NCBI RefSeq assembly: GCF_023343835.1
Contig: NC_064443.1
Span: forward strand, 13,516,001-13,580,000
Direction: 5' to 3'
DNA: 64,000 nt
From: Lagopus muta
Taxonomy: Eukaryota; Chordata; Aves; Galliformes; Phasianidae
A program made the translations under genes and the position numbers. Positions 1 through 12,500 of the stretch are shown one piece after another. Position 1 is the stretch's first letter; every line of letters starts with the position of its first letter. Below the pieces are notes generated by a model. That model searched no databases, was not told where the DNA came from, and saw only the letters and a program-made list of their open reading frames with translations.

Positions 1-441
1 AATACTACCTGCCCAACGACTGTGCGTCTAAAATGGTTTAAAAAAATGCAGTAAACTTTGTCTTAGAACTCATTTAATGAAATTGGAATAAAATCCAAGC
101 TTGTTTCAGAATACATGAAAGATCCCTTTATGTTGTGTCTGTCTCTTATTACATTCTTGCATCTGCTATAAGACGGTCAGTCCTCAATCAGATTTCTAAT
201 ACATGTTTTCTACAAGTAATCACTTATTTTACGTTTGTCTTTGTAGGGAGATTTTTACTCTTGCAGTACTCTAGCACTGAAGGATCTGTTGCATTATATG
301 CTCTTTTTTTCCTCGTTTTCAGATTTGATACATGTGTATTGAAATTATGATTCAGCTCTAGTGTCGTGGCTCTGTAATTAAACTGTTTTTCAATCATTGT
401 AAGCAGCTGAGAGATATGCCATTTTGTCTTTTTGTTTTTAG
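1..441 (+). other. ATXN7: ATXN7 intron, 3' part
   Basis: This is the end of the intron before the first ATXN7 exon in the window. It is AT-rich and closes with a T-rich tract and an AG at 440-441. The exon that follows starts in phase 1, finishing an Asp codon. The start codon, polyglutamine tract and other N-terminal coding exons of ataxin-7 must lie left of position 1. I see no other feature here; the short frame at 135-350 has no recognisable content. Confidence 0.85.
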
Positions 442-546
442 ATATGCCAATATTTGGTCTTTGCCCGGCTCATGATGATTTCTATTTGGTGATGTGTAAC
501 CACTGTAATCAGGTCGTAAAACCACAGGCATTTCAATCACATTATG
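442..546 (+). CDS. ATXN7: ATXN7 exon with first zinc finger
   Basis: The exon encodes [16 protein letters not shown] then C-N-H-C, and ends ...FQSHY with one extra G. Acceptor AG is at 440-441 and donor GTAAGT at 547. It supplies three of the four zinc ligands (two Cys, one His) of the N-terminal finger; the fourth His comes from the next exon, 24 kb away. In yeast Sgf73 the N-terminal region with this finger links the Ubp8 module to SAGA, so this exon probably determines binding of the deubiquitinase. Confidence 0.97.
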
Positions 547-3500
547 GTAAGTGCTTAACTATTTTTAATAATTAAGGGTGAGGTTAAATCAGGATTAAGC
601 CTGGCAATTTTTTTTTTTAATTGATGGTACATAGAACATTAAATTATAAATAATGTCAAAGAACATAACCTGTGTTTAATCATTTTATATACGTAACAGT
701 GCAGTTACATAAAGATCTTGTTCCTTTCAATTTTTAATGTCTTCCTGAAGCACTGCACACGTGCAGTTCGGTGTTGAAATGACATGTGTACTGTATTTCA
801 TAGACAGGATGTGCAGCGTGTTTGTATGTGTCATTTCTCCATGTGTATTTACACTGATTATTTTTACATGAGGTTCCATTGCAGTTTGAACTGTAACTTA
901 ACCAAAAGCTAAACTTACAAATTCTGCTGTAAAACATAATATGCTTCCAAAGGAGCAGAAAGCTTATTTATTTTCAGTAGTGTCAGTCTGTATTTATTTT
1001 AATGGTTCGATGGTTTTGTATATAAACTGTGCTAGGAAGCTCTTGTTACATTGGCTGGTGCTAGCCAACATCTATAGAGGACTGAGAAAATACAAAGTGC
1101 TCTGCAAGTTCAAGTGTTCCTTAGCTACCTACAAAAAGTAGCAGAGAGAGGCAGCAGACTTTCTTTTCCGTACATATCGAGGTTAGAAATTGATATCAAG
1201 CATTTTCATGTCAATACGTAAATAGAAGGTTTTTTGTGTTCAGCTGTTTGTTTCTTGAGAAATTGAGGAGATGTTAGCGCTTGATTAGAAACAAAAATAA
1301 ACATCTGAACTACTCCTTCCTCCCTGTGTCTGTCTGTTTGTATGTGTTCACTTTTTTCCTAGCCCAGTATTTGACTGCTTGCTTTGCTGCTTAAAGGATA
1401 GAAAATCTTGGATATGGGTGGGGAGTCTTTTCCAGATCTGAGAGCAAGCAGAACTTTCCTTGCATCTTAAATTCTTCAGCAAGAAAAGACACGTTTGCTT
1501 CTGCTGCTTCCTTGAGACTGGGAAATGGTCTTCCTGTGCTGTGCAGAGGGTGCACTTCTTGTTCTTTCTCACTTGGTTTTTGTGTTAGAATGCCATACAG
1601 GATACATCCCAACCCTTGCTGCTGGATTTCTGCAGTCACTCAGTGAAGAATCTGATGGATGTTATAATTCTTGCTAGTTTGTTTGCTCATCTGTGGATGG
1701 CAGTAGTAGTAAAATAAAAAGCAAACTCAGCTTATGTCTCCAGGGCTATAAGGAGTGAGAAGAGCAGAAAGGAATACGCTTCTCTTACTCCAGTTGATGT
1801 AAGCCTTTGTATATGTTGAGAGCAATTCCACCCCTTGCCAGTGTGATTCCTCACCTGTCACTGAGTATCAGTTTGGGATGTCCAATAAGTCCTTCTAAAA
1901 TATCATATTAAATGGATTCTGCCAGTTAAAAATAAATTTATGGGGGAGGACTGGAAGGTAACTAGTTCTGAGTGTTGGCATCATGATTCTTCTGCCTCAA
2001 GGCCAGGAATATAAAGCTGGTTCGGGTTGGCAGTGATGGAGGAGAGCTGTTGGCCTCTGCACATGATTTGGACTGGTGTTCTGCAATGAGTTGGTGACCC
2101 CCAGCTGCTTTCTCGTAACTGGAGATCCATACTGTAGGGGCCAGTGTTGTAGTTGTTGGCGTGACAACCTTTGGGCAGATTGAAAATAGGTTTCAGGAGC
2201 TGTATTGCTTCTTGACCATGGACGTGGAAGTATTGGGTTTTGTAATGCCGCTTGTATCAGTGTTCAATTCATTCTGAGAAGTGTAGTTTATTGTAAGGTC
2301 GTTAATTTAAACTCTCCTGTAAGCAGTATTTGTAATTTGAAAGGAACAGCACAAAGAGGCAATTACAAAATGTAGGTATGGAAAATATATTTTCAAGATT
2401 AAAGAAGAAAAACTCATGCAACGTTCCTGTTCTGTATATGTTATAGGAGTGTAAGCCTACTAATGTTAGATCAGTTGTCTGAGAGAGAAAGGGATGGAAA
2501 TGACAAGGCTTTTCTTAGTATTTCTTAAACCTATTCTGAACAATGAAGACGCTAAACAAGTGCTGCAGCTTGCAGAGGAAATGGGAGGAGACAATCTGAT
2601 GAGAAAAACAGGCTTGGGTGGGGTGAAAATTATTAAAAGACCTTAGTTTGCCAAACTAATAGTCGCAGAAAGGTAAGAGGGCTGACTTTGTGATTCCACG
2701 TCAAGCCAGCAACCTTGTCTTCTCTTTTCAACAGTCTCAAGATCCTTATGTCGTTGGCCCTTGTTTTAGCAAACTAAAACCTGATAAATATGAGAGATGA
2801 TTGATTACTTCAGCAGTGTACTCCTCACTCCGTGTACTTGGAGAAGGAAATAGCTGAAGTCCTCATTTGGTTCTTCTAAAACAAAAAGTAGGCTAAGAAA
2901 ATAAAGTTTGAATTCGTCTCAGTCAGTTTTCCATGGATTGGGTCTTTTCTTCGTGCCTTTATTTCAGGGACTTTAGAAGGGGCGATTACTTTCATACACT
3001 CCAAGATTACAGCATATTCCTGAAGCTGTACCTTTTTTGTGATGATCTCAGTCTTTTTATTTTTAATCGTTACAGGAGAAAATATTGCTCAACTTATGGT
3101 GGCATGTGTTGCTTGTACTTGGAGTTCTTTAACGTGTCACATGGGATTTTGGTTTCTAAAGTAGAATGTACCCTTTTAAAATGTCACTTTTGTCAAAGGA
3201 AGGATAAACAAACTATCAACTAGGCCTAATGAGATAATTAATTACTTCTAAAGCATATTTGTGATAAACTACTTAGGTAGGCTGAAAGTGCATTGCAGGA
3301 CATATCATAGGTAATTTTTGTCCTGTGTTAGTGACAATTTGAACATAATCTTATTCATCAGAATCTTTTACTTTTTTTAGTAAAATATTTCACTTTTTTA
3401 ATATAAAACATGCTTTTATATTTCATGGCTTTTTATGTGACTAGAAGAGATACTAATTCAAAATTAAATATATTTGGAGGCAATCTAAGCATGTATTTGG

Positions 3501-6500
3501 AGTATGAAGTGCCCTTCTGACAACTTTGGTAAATTGGAACAATTGGTAGTACTGTTAGTGCTGTTGTTTTATAGATAGATAGATAGATGTAAATACATAC
3601 ACAAATGCTATCATTGGCTTTTAAAATTCTGTGACATTTGCTGTATATATATGACACCATATATATGACAGGGGTCAAAATCTGTTGGCATTTTTGGAAA
3701 GTAATCTGATCATTTTTTTTCTAAAGCACATTGATCTAGATTTCCCCTGGCCTGTGTCCATCAGCTGCTTTCAGTCCATTCCAGTGCCTTCTCTTCTTGG
3801 TGTGGGGCAGCCCAGGGGCTGGCCTGCTATTCAGAACAAATCTTCCTTCTGTCACACCTCAGCTGCTTCGCTTTCAGGATTGAACAGATGATTTAAGCAC
3901 TTTATTGCCAGCATTCTTGCTGCTTCTTTTGGACTGGCTGCATTTTTGTGGCATCAGCATCTTCTTTGGAGCCGAGATCAATCAGTGGCGAAGGAGTGAA
4001 AAAGCTGTGACACCCGGGCACTCAGTTCTATGAGAGAAGCACCTGAGATCTCTTATCCTGTTGACCTCTTCTGAGAAAGCACAGTATTTTTCTCCAGCTC
4101 CAGCTGACAGTCTGGTTGATCATGTGCCAGCCTCTCCAGCTTCCATGTGGCATATACATGCCTTCTCTATTACTGCTGGGTGCGTTTCTTGAGTCCTGAG
4201 CAGTTTCCTCTCTTACTCTATTAATTCTTACAGTAAAACTGATTTTGTCTGTCAGCCATCACCCTTATCAGGAATACTTCCTTGGCAGCTAGCCTGCGTT
4301 AGGACTGAAAACATTGCCTTTATTTCCTCCTCCTTTTTTCCATTAAAAATCGTGCTAAATATATAGATACTTGCTATACTACAGCAGAAAGCTGCTCTTT
4401 GCAGAAGACGTAGCTGCACTTATTTCAGGTACTTCATGGCAGCCCTGAAGTGCAGTGTTTTTGGAGCCATGTGACCTTTTGCTGGTATTTCAGCCATTCC
4501 ACATGGTTACTGCATCGCCCTTGTGGTGATCGGCCTCCTGTCTGGAAAGAACTGCTGCCCTTCCCCATCTGAGCTGCTCTGTGGTGGCTCACAGGGAGGA
4601 GATAGACAGCTCACTGGTGTGGAAGTAGCATCAGTTTAGAGACATGGATTTTCTTCCCTCTGTTTTTTTTTCCTATTCTTTTTTCTTTTTCAGCAGATTT
4701 TCTTGTTTCCATCAATACCAAGTGGGGTTATAACTGCTAGCAGTAGGTATGGCATGAGGAATGCTACCTGTTAAACTGATAGCATCTGAGTCACACAGTG
4801 ATTGTGGAAACCATTAATACAGTAAGCATTGGAAAGAGACCATTACAGTGTGTCAGATTGTTGAGTCATTATAGAGGTATGTGCCATGTTTTGATTAGAG
4901 TCCATAGGTTTGGCATGCAAGTGACTAAGGCGAGCAACTGCTCTGAGCTTTGCTTTCTGCTTCTCTGTGAACCAAGGGGAAATACCCCAGCATCTGTATT
5001 TCTGCCCAGGACACGTTTAAGGTGCAGGTTTCAGGAAAGGAACAGTATTACAGATTTGTACACTTGAGCTTTCCAGGAGGCTGTGAACTTGAAATGAAGA
5101 TTATCACACAATCTTATACTCAACCTGCAGAGGCCAAGGAGGGCAGATCTCGTTTGCAGAGAAGGGTGTTCACATGGATCCATCCAGCAAGTGGCTGTGA
5201 AATCTCACCTGAATCTCCTTCATACATCTAACTGTATGAGCGTATTCCTTTCTCCTTCACCCAGTTCTCACACCCACCTTTAGCTAGCAGGTTTACTGCT
5301 TTGGCTGATCATAGTGGTGTTCTGTTTTTAATTTATTTGTTAGCTTTTGGTGTTAAGTGCCTGCATTCAGAGAGTACACATAATAGTCAGTGTGATTTTA
5401 ATTGGGATGAGTGATCCGTTAGCTATCTCTGATAACATGCTCCTGTATTTTGGACATTATATCATGAGTGATTCAGGTATTATCACAGAACCATAGAGGG
5501 TTGGAAGCAGTGTAATGTTCTCAGTTTCTTTTGACACTTTGTGAATTGAGCATCAGTTTGTCCTACCATTTTTGTGTTGTCTCATGCTTGGCAGCAGCTA
5601 ATTCTGGAAATCTAACATCAGTATTTAATATTTTGAAAGTTTTTTGAATTCTGCAGATGTTTTTGTTTAGAGTGCTTAGCAAGTATTACAAAGCCAAAGA
5701 TAAAGTGTCTGTGCAAGGCAGCATTTGAGGCAGATATGAAAAGAAAGGAATGTACTGAATCTTGTTCCAAAGCCATTGGACCTGTAGTGGGAGTTTTGTT
5801 TGGTGGGTTTTGTTTTATTTATTTTTTTCTTGTAGGAGATTGCATGAGCTCATCTGTGTTTTGGAAGGATAAGTTTTCTTTATGGCTTGCATGCTTTTGG
5901 CAACAAGTAATTTGTTTTGGTAATGAAGTGTCCACTGTTCTCTAATGACTTCTAAAACAGTATGAAAGTATTTTATATAAATCACAGGGATTTTCTTGGG
6001 TATCAGTAATTTTCTGTAGTAGTCTAATAACCAAGATAAAACTTGAATATTATCTGGTGTGTCACAGATGTGCTGGAGTAATCTGCCAAGCGTATTGCCA
6101 AACATGCACAGGTGGCATTTGGCATATTATAGCCTGAGTTAATGTATATGATTTAACAAATTATCGTTGGCAGCTTCAGCAACTTGTGTTTAAACACGGA
6201 GTCCTCTTGCAGTAGTTCACGCAGTCTGTGTTCCAGCAGTTAGATCTCCGTTCCAGTCTCTGGATCCAGCAGCAACTGGTTGAATTTCTTCTTGGCAGAG
6301 ATACGTGAAATTCTGCAACTTTTTCAAGAGTCGTCTTGGCATATTCCCAGAAAGGAATGGGCTCAGAGGTCAGCGCAGGATTCATTTCAGAAAACCATTT
6401 CAACTGATTATTTACTTGTTTAAGAATAATGCATCCTTAAATAAGAAACTGCTACCACCTGGAAAGAAACTCTGTTATTATTTCTGGGGGTTTGAAATGT

Positions 6501-9500
6501 GCACCCCAAAGCTTGTGTGCGTTGGGATTTAGAGTCTGAAACAGTTCTGCCATGCAGGATTTGAGGAGTAATGAAAGTGTGTGCTGTGGTTACACAGGCA
6601 GTTGGTGTGCAGAAGGCTATTTTTGTAAGCGTAATGGCTGTGGTCTTTGTTTATGACATGGAAACGCAGGGAGTCTGTTTAAGAAGTCGATGGCGGTTTT
6701 GTAGTATAGTAGAACTTCCCTTTTTTTGTGGGTACATGGATTTGTCAACCTCTGGTTGAGGACATAAGGCACTAAGATCAACAAACAAAAACCGTGATGT
6801 TCAGCTTCAGATGTAAAGAAAACTGGCGTGCTGCTTAGGATGTAACTCGTGCTGTTCTGCCCACTCACAGCACCACGTGTGCTGAAAGAATACGAACTCA
6901 GAAACGCTCTGGTGTGCTTTTGGCTTTTGGTTAACAGGAATCAAATTTCATGCCATTCAGCACTAGCAGCAGGCCTACATGCGGAAATCCTTGTGTTTTA
7001 TTGCTTGCTGGATAGGGAGTATCTTTTTATTCCGTTCTATTGATGTTAAAGTGTTTTTAAAACAAGGCTAATATAGATAAGTACTCAAAGACTGGGGCAG
7101 ACCACTCCCTTTTCAAGGTAGACATCAACACGGGGAGAACAAGAACAAAGAAAGAAAACAAGACTATTTATGTTTGTGGGAAAAGAGGAAGTAGTGCCAT
7201 GTCCACTGTGGCTTACAGAAATACTTGTTCAGCAAGAGGCAGAAAGTTAGTGGGTTGATAACAGATTTCAGTACGATCTGAAGAAGGCAGGGCGTTGTGA
7301 TACAAGGAGCTGTTGAGTGTAATTGTCTACAGTTTCACTTTGGAAGCCAGTTGTCAGGTCTGCTATTCAAAGAGATCCAAAAGGAGAGAGTTAACTCATC
7401 TGAAAGTCAATGTAAGGTTTCGCCACTGAAAATTCATTTGGTGCTTGGAGCACAGTGCAGCTCTCAGAATTACTTCAGGTTTTCAGCAGATGCAGCAAAG
7501 GCAGTTCTGCATTGGTTTCCATGCTCCACATCCTTGGAAGGCTTCCTTCTAACTAAAAGGGCTCTTTCTAATGCCTAAGCCACTCCTTTGAGCTGGAGCT
7601 CTGCCAGAGGAGGTGGCACGCATTGCCAGGGCAGGCCATGGGCACGCAGCCTTTGGCAGAGGGCCCTAAATGGAGCACAGCAGAATGAAGCTGCAACCTG
7701 TTTAAGAGCTAGGGAGCTGGAAGGGGGCTGGATCTGTTGTTAGAAGAGCAGCAGGATTTCTGCTGTCATGGAGGTGGACCTGAGACTGGGTCATAGCCAT
7801 CGAGATGTAAACATGCTGTTGGGGAGCTCACCATATATAAGTCAATCAAATATTTATAGGGACTTCCTCATTTATTTTGAGAGAGAAGTATGTGTTCTCA
7901 TGCAGTGAATAGACTATTCCAAGAACTACAGATCTCAGATGAGCACCACTATAATTCCAGGGAGAAGTATTCTAGGAAGCTTGTAAAACAGTGTTGGGTA
8001 TTGAACTGTCATGAAGAAAGCTCTCTTTTTTTCTTGGCAACGTGTAGTTTCAAGTGGCACAGGTTGCACCCTCTCATCCCACCAGCCGTCTATCGAACAA
8101 ATGCCACGTTTGGAAGGGGAAGGATTTACCCATAGCCCCTTTTCCTCTGCATGTGCATCTATGAATGGCAGATAGGAAATCTCAGCAGTACCATTCAGTC
8201 AGGTTAACTTTTGGCCAAGGTACTACCACTCTGAGCCTTAATGCTGCATGAGGGCTGGGAGCTGTGCAGCACCTGGAGGGGTGGAAGGGATGGGATGGGA
8301 TGGGATGGGATGGGATGGGATGGGATGGGATGGCAGAGCCCAACTAGCACAGGCTGGAGGCTTTGGCAGAGTTTGCAGTGCAGCCAGAAGTGGTTTGCAG
8401 TCTGGGTGCGTGTCCAAGGAGAGGAGGGGAAAGAGAGAACGCAGGGGAACAGCTAAAAAGGGAAATGTAAAACAAAGAACTGAAGTAAAACGTGTGGAAA
8501 AGAAATAGATGAAGACAATAAGGAGGAAGCTAAGTAAAGAAAGCAGGAGAAAATGACCTCACAGAAGGGAGAATGAAGAAGGTAGATTATTGCCTTTGTT
8601 ACTTTGTATTGGAGGGGGAGTGGAAGAAGAAAGGGAGAGATTTCATTAGACCAAAAACAAAAGCAAAACCAGAAGCTTTTTCAGAAGCATTTCCATTCTT
8701 AATATTTTGGCAGCAGTGTGTGTGTGATTTGTGTAATGTCATGGTGTTCTCAGACTCAGCATGTTTTAGGCAGAAAAAATATAGTTTTTAATTGGGACAT
8801 TCCTCCCAGCTTTATGAGGCACTGACCAATGAGAAGGGGGATGGATAAATGCATTTGTGTGCACCTACCTGTCTGTCATTGTCATTTTCTTCTACAGTTA
8901 CGTTGCGTTTCTTTTTGGCTGATTTTCTTAATTGTACTTAATAATCCCCCAAGTAATTATTTGTAGAGAATCAGAAGTCCATAGGATGTGTGTAGCTTTC
9001 ACACAGCTTTTGCAGCAGGGCAGGGAGAGGAAAGTGTGCCAGTTCTGTAAGCGGAGAGGAGATGAGGCAGTGTGCTAGATGGAGGAAAGGTGCAGGGCCC
9101 ACGTGAAGGCAGTGTTTTGGAAGAACTTCATCTGCTGCCTCAGGAGGTGTGGGGGATATTCTGAAAGCTATAGCCTCTCGCATACCTGCAGGGCACAGAA
9201 ATTGTCATCAGATGTGAGCATGCATGTCACACTTGTGGGAAAACTTAAGACAATGTAATTCCTACTAATTTAAAAGAAATCAATAGCAATTTGGTTTTGG
9301 GCACAGCCGCAGTGTACGCAGGCTGCTTGTACTTGGCTTTCGCTTAGGCACTGCATCAGGTAACTTCCAGTTGTTATTTATTTGCTTATTTTCCATCAAC
9401 ACTTGGCTGTGTTTGGCTTGCAGCCATTCATATCATCCCTTTGATTTTTTTCCTGGGCAATGTGATACGTTTTAAATCTCACATTTGATACACGAAGTCT

Positions 9501-12500
9501 AGAAACTAGGTCTTTTAAGAGGTTACCAGAAGAGGGAGTGTGTATCACTTCACATAGAGTGAGAGCTCTTACATTTATTGATAAATCTGTAATCACAGAT
9601 GAATTTTAAAAAAGTAGTAATATAAAATGCAGGCTGACATTCACTTTAAAAAAAGTACAGTTAATGCCAACTGTAGGCTTCTCACCTAGTTAAGTTTAAC
9701 AGTTTAACACTAAATAGTTGTATCCAAGTAATGTAAATGGTCTTGAAGTCTATTCAGATTACTAAATGTTTTGTCATGTCCAGCTGCACCAGTGATTCAA
9801 GCTACTTTTCAGTTGCAGTCCTGGACTAGCTCTTGTAGTGCCCATCTCTGGAAGAGCTCTGTAACAATGTGAAACTTGAAAACAATGGCAATATTATTAT
9901 TTTTTTTTAGGCAGGAAATAGAAACAGATAAATATGTTATGAAATTTGACATTAGCCTGTGTTATTGTTGTTGGCTGTGTTGCATTTATTAGATATTCCA
10001 TCAGTAACAACCCAAATACTTAAAAACCCTATTAACTGTTTCTGATGCAGCAAAAATACACAGTAGTGCTTGTGTAGAAAATCAAGGTTTTTACCCTATA
10101 TCTTTTAGTATGCATGTCCTAATAAACTTGTAATGTCTGAGGGAGCTGCTGGCCATAACATTCAGACTAGTTTCTCTAGGTTGTATTAGAGAAAGAAGAG
10201 CCATCATCAAGAGACTCTTTCCTGTTTTTTGTTCTCTGTTCCACAGATAATGAGTTGCCCATGTTGGTATGAAACTCTCACTCTATGCAGTGGTTTCTAA
10301 AAGATGCAATCAGACAGGGTTCCTGGAGAGTTAAAGCAGATTCTGCATAACTGAGTTTTTCCTGTCTGTTTGGCAAGATAGTCAGAAAATCTTTAACTCA
10401 AAACTCTATACATAGTAACTTTCCAAAAGTAGTGTTCCCTTGTAGCCAGACGATCTTTTGATGTTTTTATCCAAAGGATTTTGTTCCTCCTCCAGGTAGA
10501 AGTTGTGTTGTGCTGTCTCCTCCGTGTGACCCTGCAGGATGCCAAGAACCTGTTTGTCTCTTTGTCAGTCAGAAGCCCTGGCTTCTACAGTATGTTGCTG
10601 CTCATTCTGTTAGGTAGGAGGTGCAACACTTTCCTTGTGCTCTTGCATCTCAGAGTCTGAAGCTTTCAGATGTTAGTGGATTTATTAACAGAGCTGCGAT
10701 TGAGCTGATCAGTAATTTTGTTTGGTATAATGTTGATGGGTTTAAAAGCTGTTCGTTAGCATTTGTAGATACTCACGTGGAACTCATGGCTTGTCTCCTT
10801 GCTGAGAGGAAAATTGGCTCTATCTGCTTTGTTACTACATGGCTGAAGTCTTTGTTTGAGTTAGTAGGCGAAGCATGTTGATATTCTTACAACTGTCAAC
10901 TGTAGTAAGACGAGCTGAGTGAAGTAATTGTTTTCCATTCCTTTCACATTTCTAGATCATAGAGGGAAACCTTACAGTCCCACTCTGGCCCTTCTCATTG
11001 TTGACACTGGACTCACTAGTCCTCATTCTCTTCATTTTGCTTTGGCTTTCAATCTGTGAAGAGCCACCTATAACCAACCTTGGTGGTTCCGTGATTTTAT
11101 GGTAACTATATACATTCCTGGAAACATATCATGTTGGCCCTCTCCTGGACTATAAAGTTTTAAACCAACAGTGTCAGTCCCCTCCCATAGTGCCAGGTAC
11201 TCCTTGACCAAAGGTCATTGTGTGGGTCACAAAGCTATGCACCGTTCAGCTTCTGAAAATACCTGTGATGGCCTCAATAGCTACAGAAATGCTGTAAGTC
11301 TGTATTGCATGTAATGCTGCAAGGGTTGATGCTTCTGCGTAGGTTGTCACAGAATGAGAATGACAGATTGTGTCACTTAGGAACTGTCCACTACCAAAAT
11401 TTCCTCTGTCCTCCCTGCTTTAAAAGCTGCTCCAGATAAAAATCCAGTGATTTCAAAATCCATTGTCCCATGGCTCTGGAGGGCAGGGATTTCATTCGTA
11501 GTGGTGCTTCAGAGCACTTCTTTCCAGATTTGGAGAAAAAGTGAGACTTTGGGAGACATATCAGAAGCACTCCTTTACTTTTTATATAATTCTGCTGCTG
11601 TATATGGTAAGGTTGGTTTCATGATGTTGCAGCATATGGGGGGGTTCTTTCACTGCATAGCAGCAAAGTGGTTTTTCCAAGTAACCATGAGTTCTCAATG
11701 GATCAGCTGTGAGAAGTTCGGTGTTGACTCGAGTTCCCTTCCTTCCAGGAAGAAGAATAATAGTAACCCGTAACCAAACAATCTCTTTGAAGCAAAATAT
11801 TTACAACAAAATCATTTTAGAGGGTACTAAATGTAAACCTAAGCAGGCTGCAGAGTAAGCAAGCCTGCTTTATGTAGTGTTGATATCAATCAGATGAAAT
11901 TCCTTGCAAGTTTAAATCTTGGATATCCCTTAAAACTTTCAGCATCTGGGCAAAATGACCCTTATCACAGCTCACAACACAGCTCTTTGTCATGGCCAGT
12001 CGTTTAGGAGTTGCTTCAGCCCCCAGCCCTTTCCCTGTGATCAAGGCACTTCTTAATACTTGCTGCTGGTCGCTCTGCTAATTGCAGGCTTTGGCACAAT
12101 GAGGCGTGCAGTTTGGGAGGCTGTCAGGTCTCTGAGCTGATCGTTTTGTCTTTGTTAGGGAGGGAGCAGATGGTGTGAAGGCTTGAGCAGAACAGTCAGG
12201 ACTGGGGGAGAGGGCAGGAACGCTTCTTGCTGCAGCACTGCTGGTTTGCACCAGCCAGCTTCAAGTGTTGTGAAATTGGTGCCTGAGATTGCTGAATTTC
12301 TAGAGAGGATAAATGAGCTGTTTCATGCACAGTGTAGGTAATGAAACCTTGTCTGTGGCTTTGTGCTGCGTGTTTTGCCATCGCTCACCCTCCCATTGCA
12401 ACACCTCCTGCCCAGTGCACACACCTTCAGGTTGCGTGTTGTGTTTTGGTTTGGTTAGGGGTTTTTTTTGCCTCCCACTTTAATAGGACATATGCATGCT

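Noticed and set aside
8241-8508. Frames with repeated GMGWD
   Set aside because: Translation of the TGGGA pentamer repeat.
10955-11230. Possible decayed transposon in the ATXN7 intron
   Set aside because: ATCATAGAGGGAAACC recalls a CR1 end, but the following sequence does not match the CR1 pattern seen elsewhere in the window.
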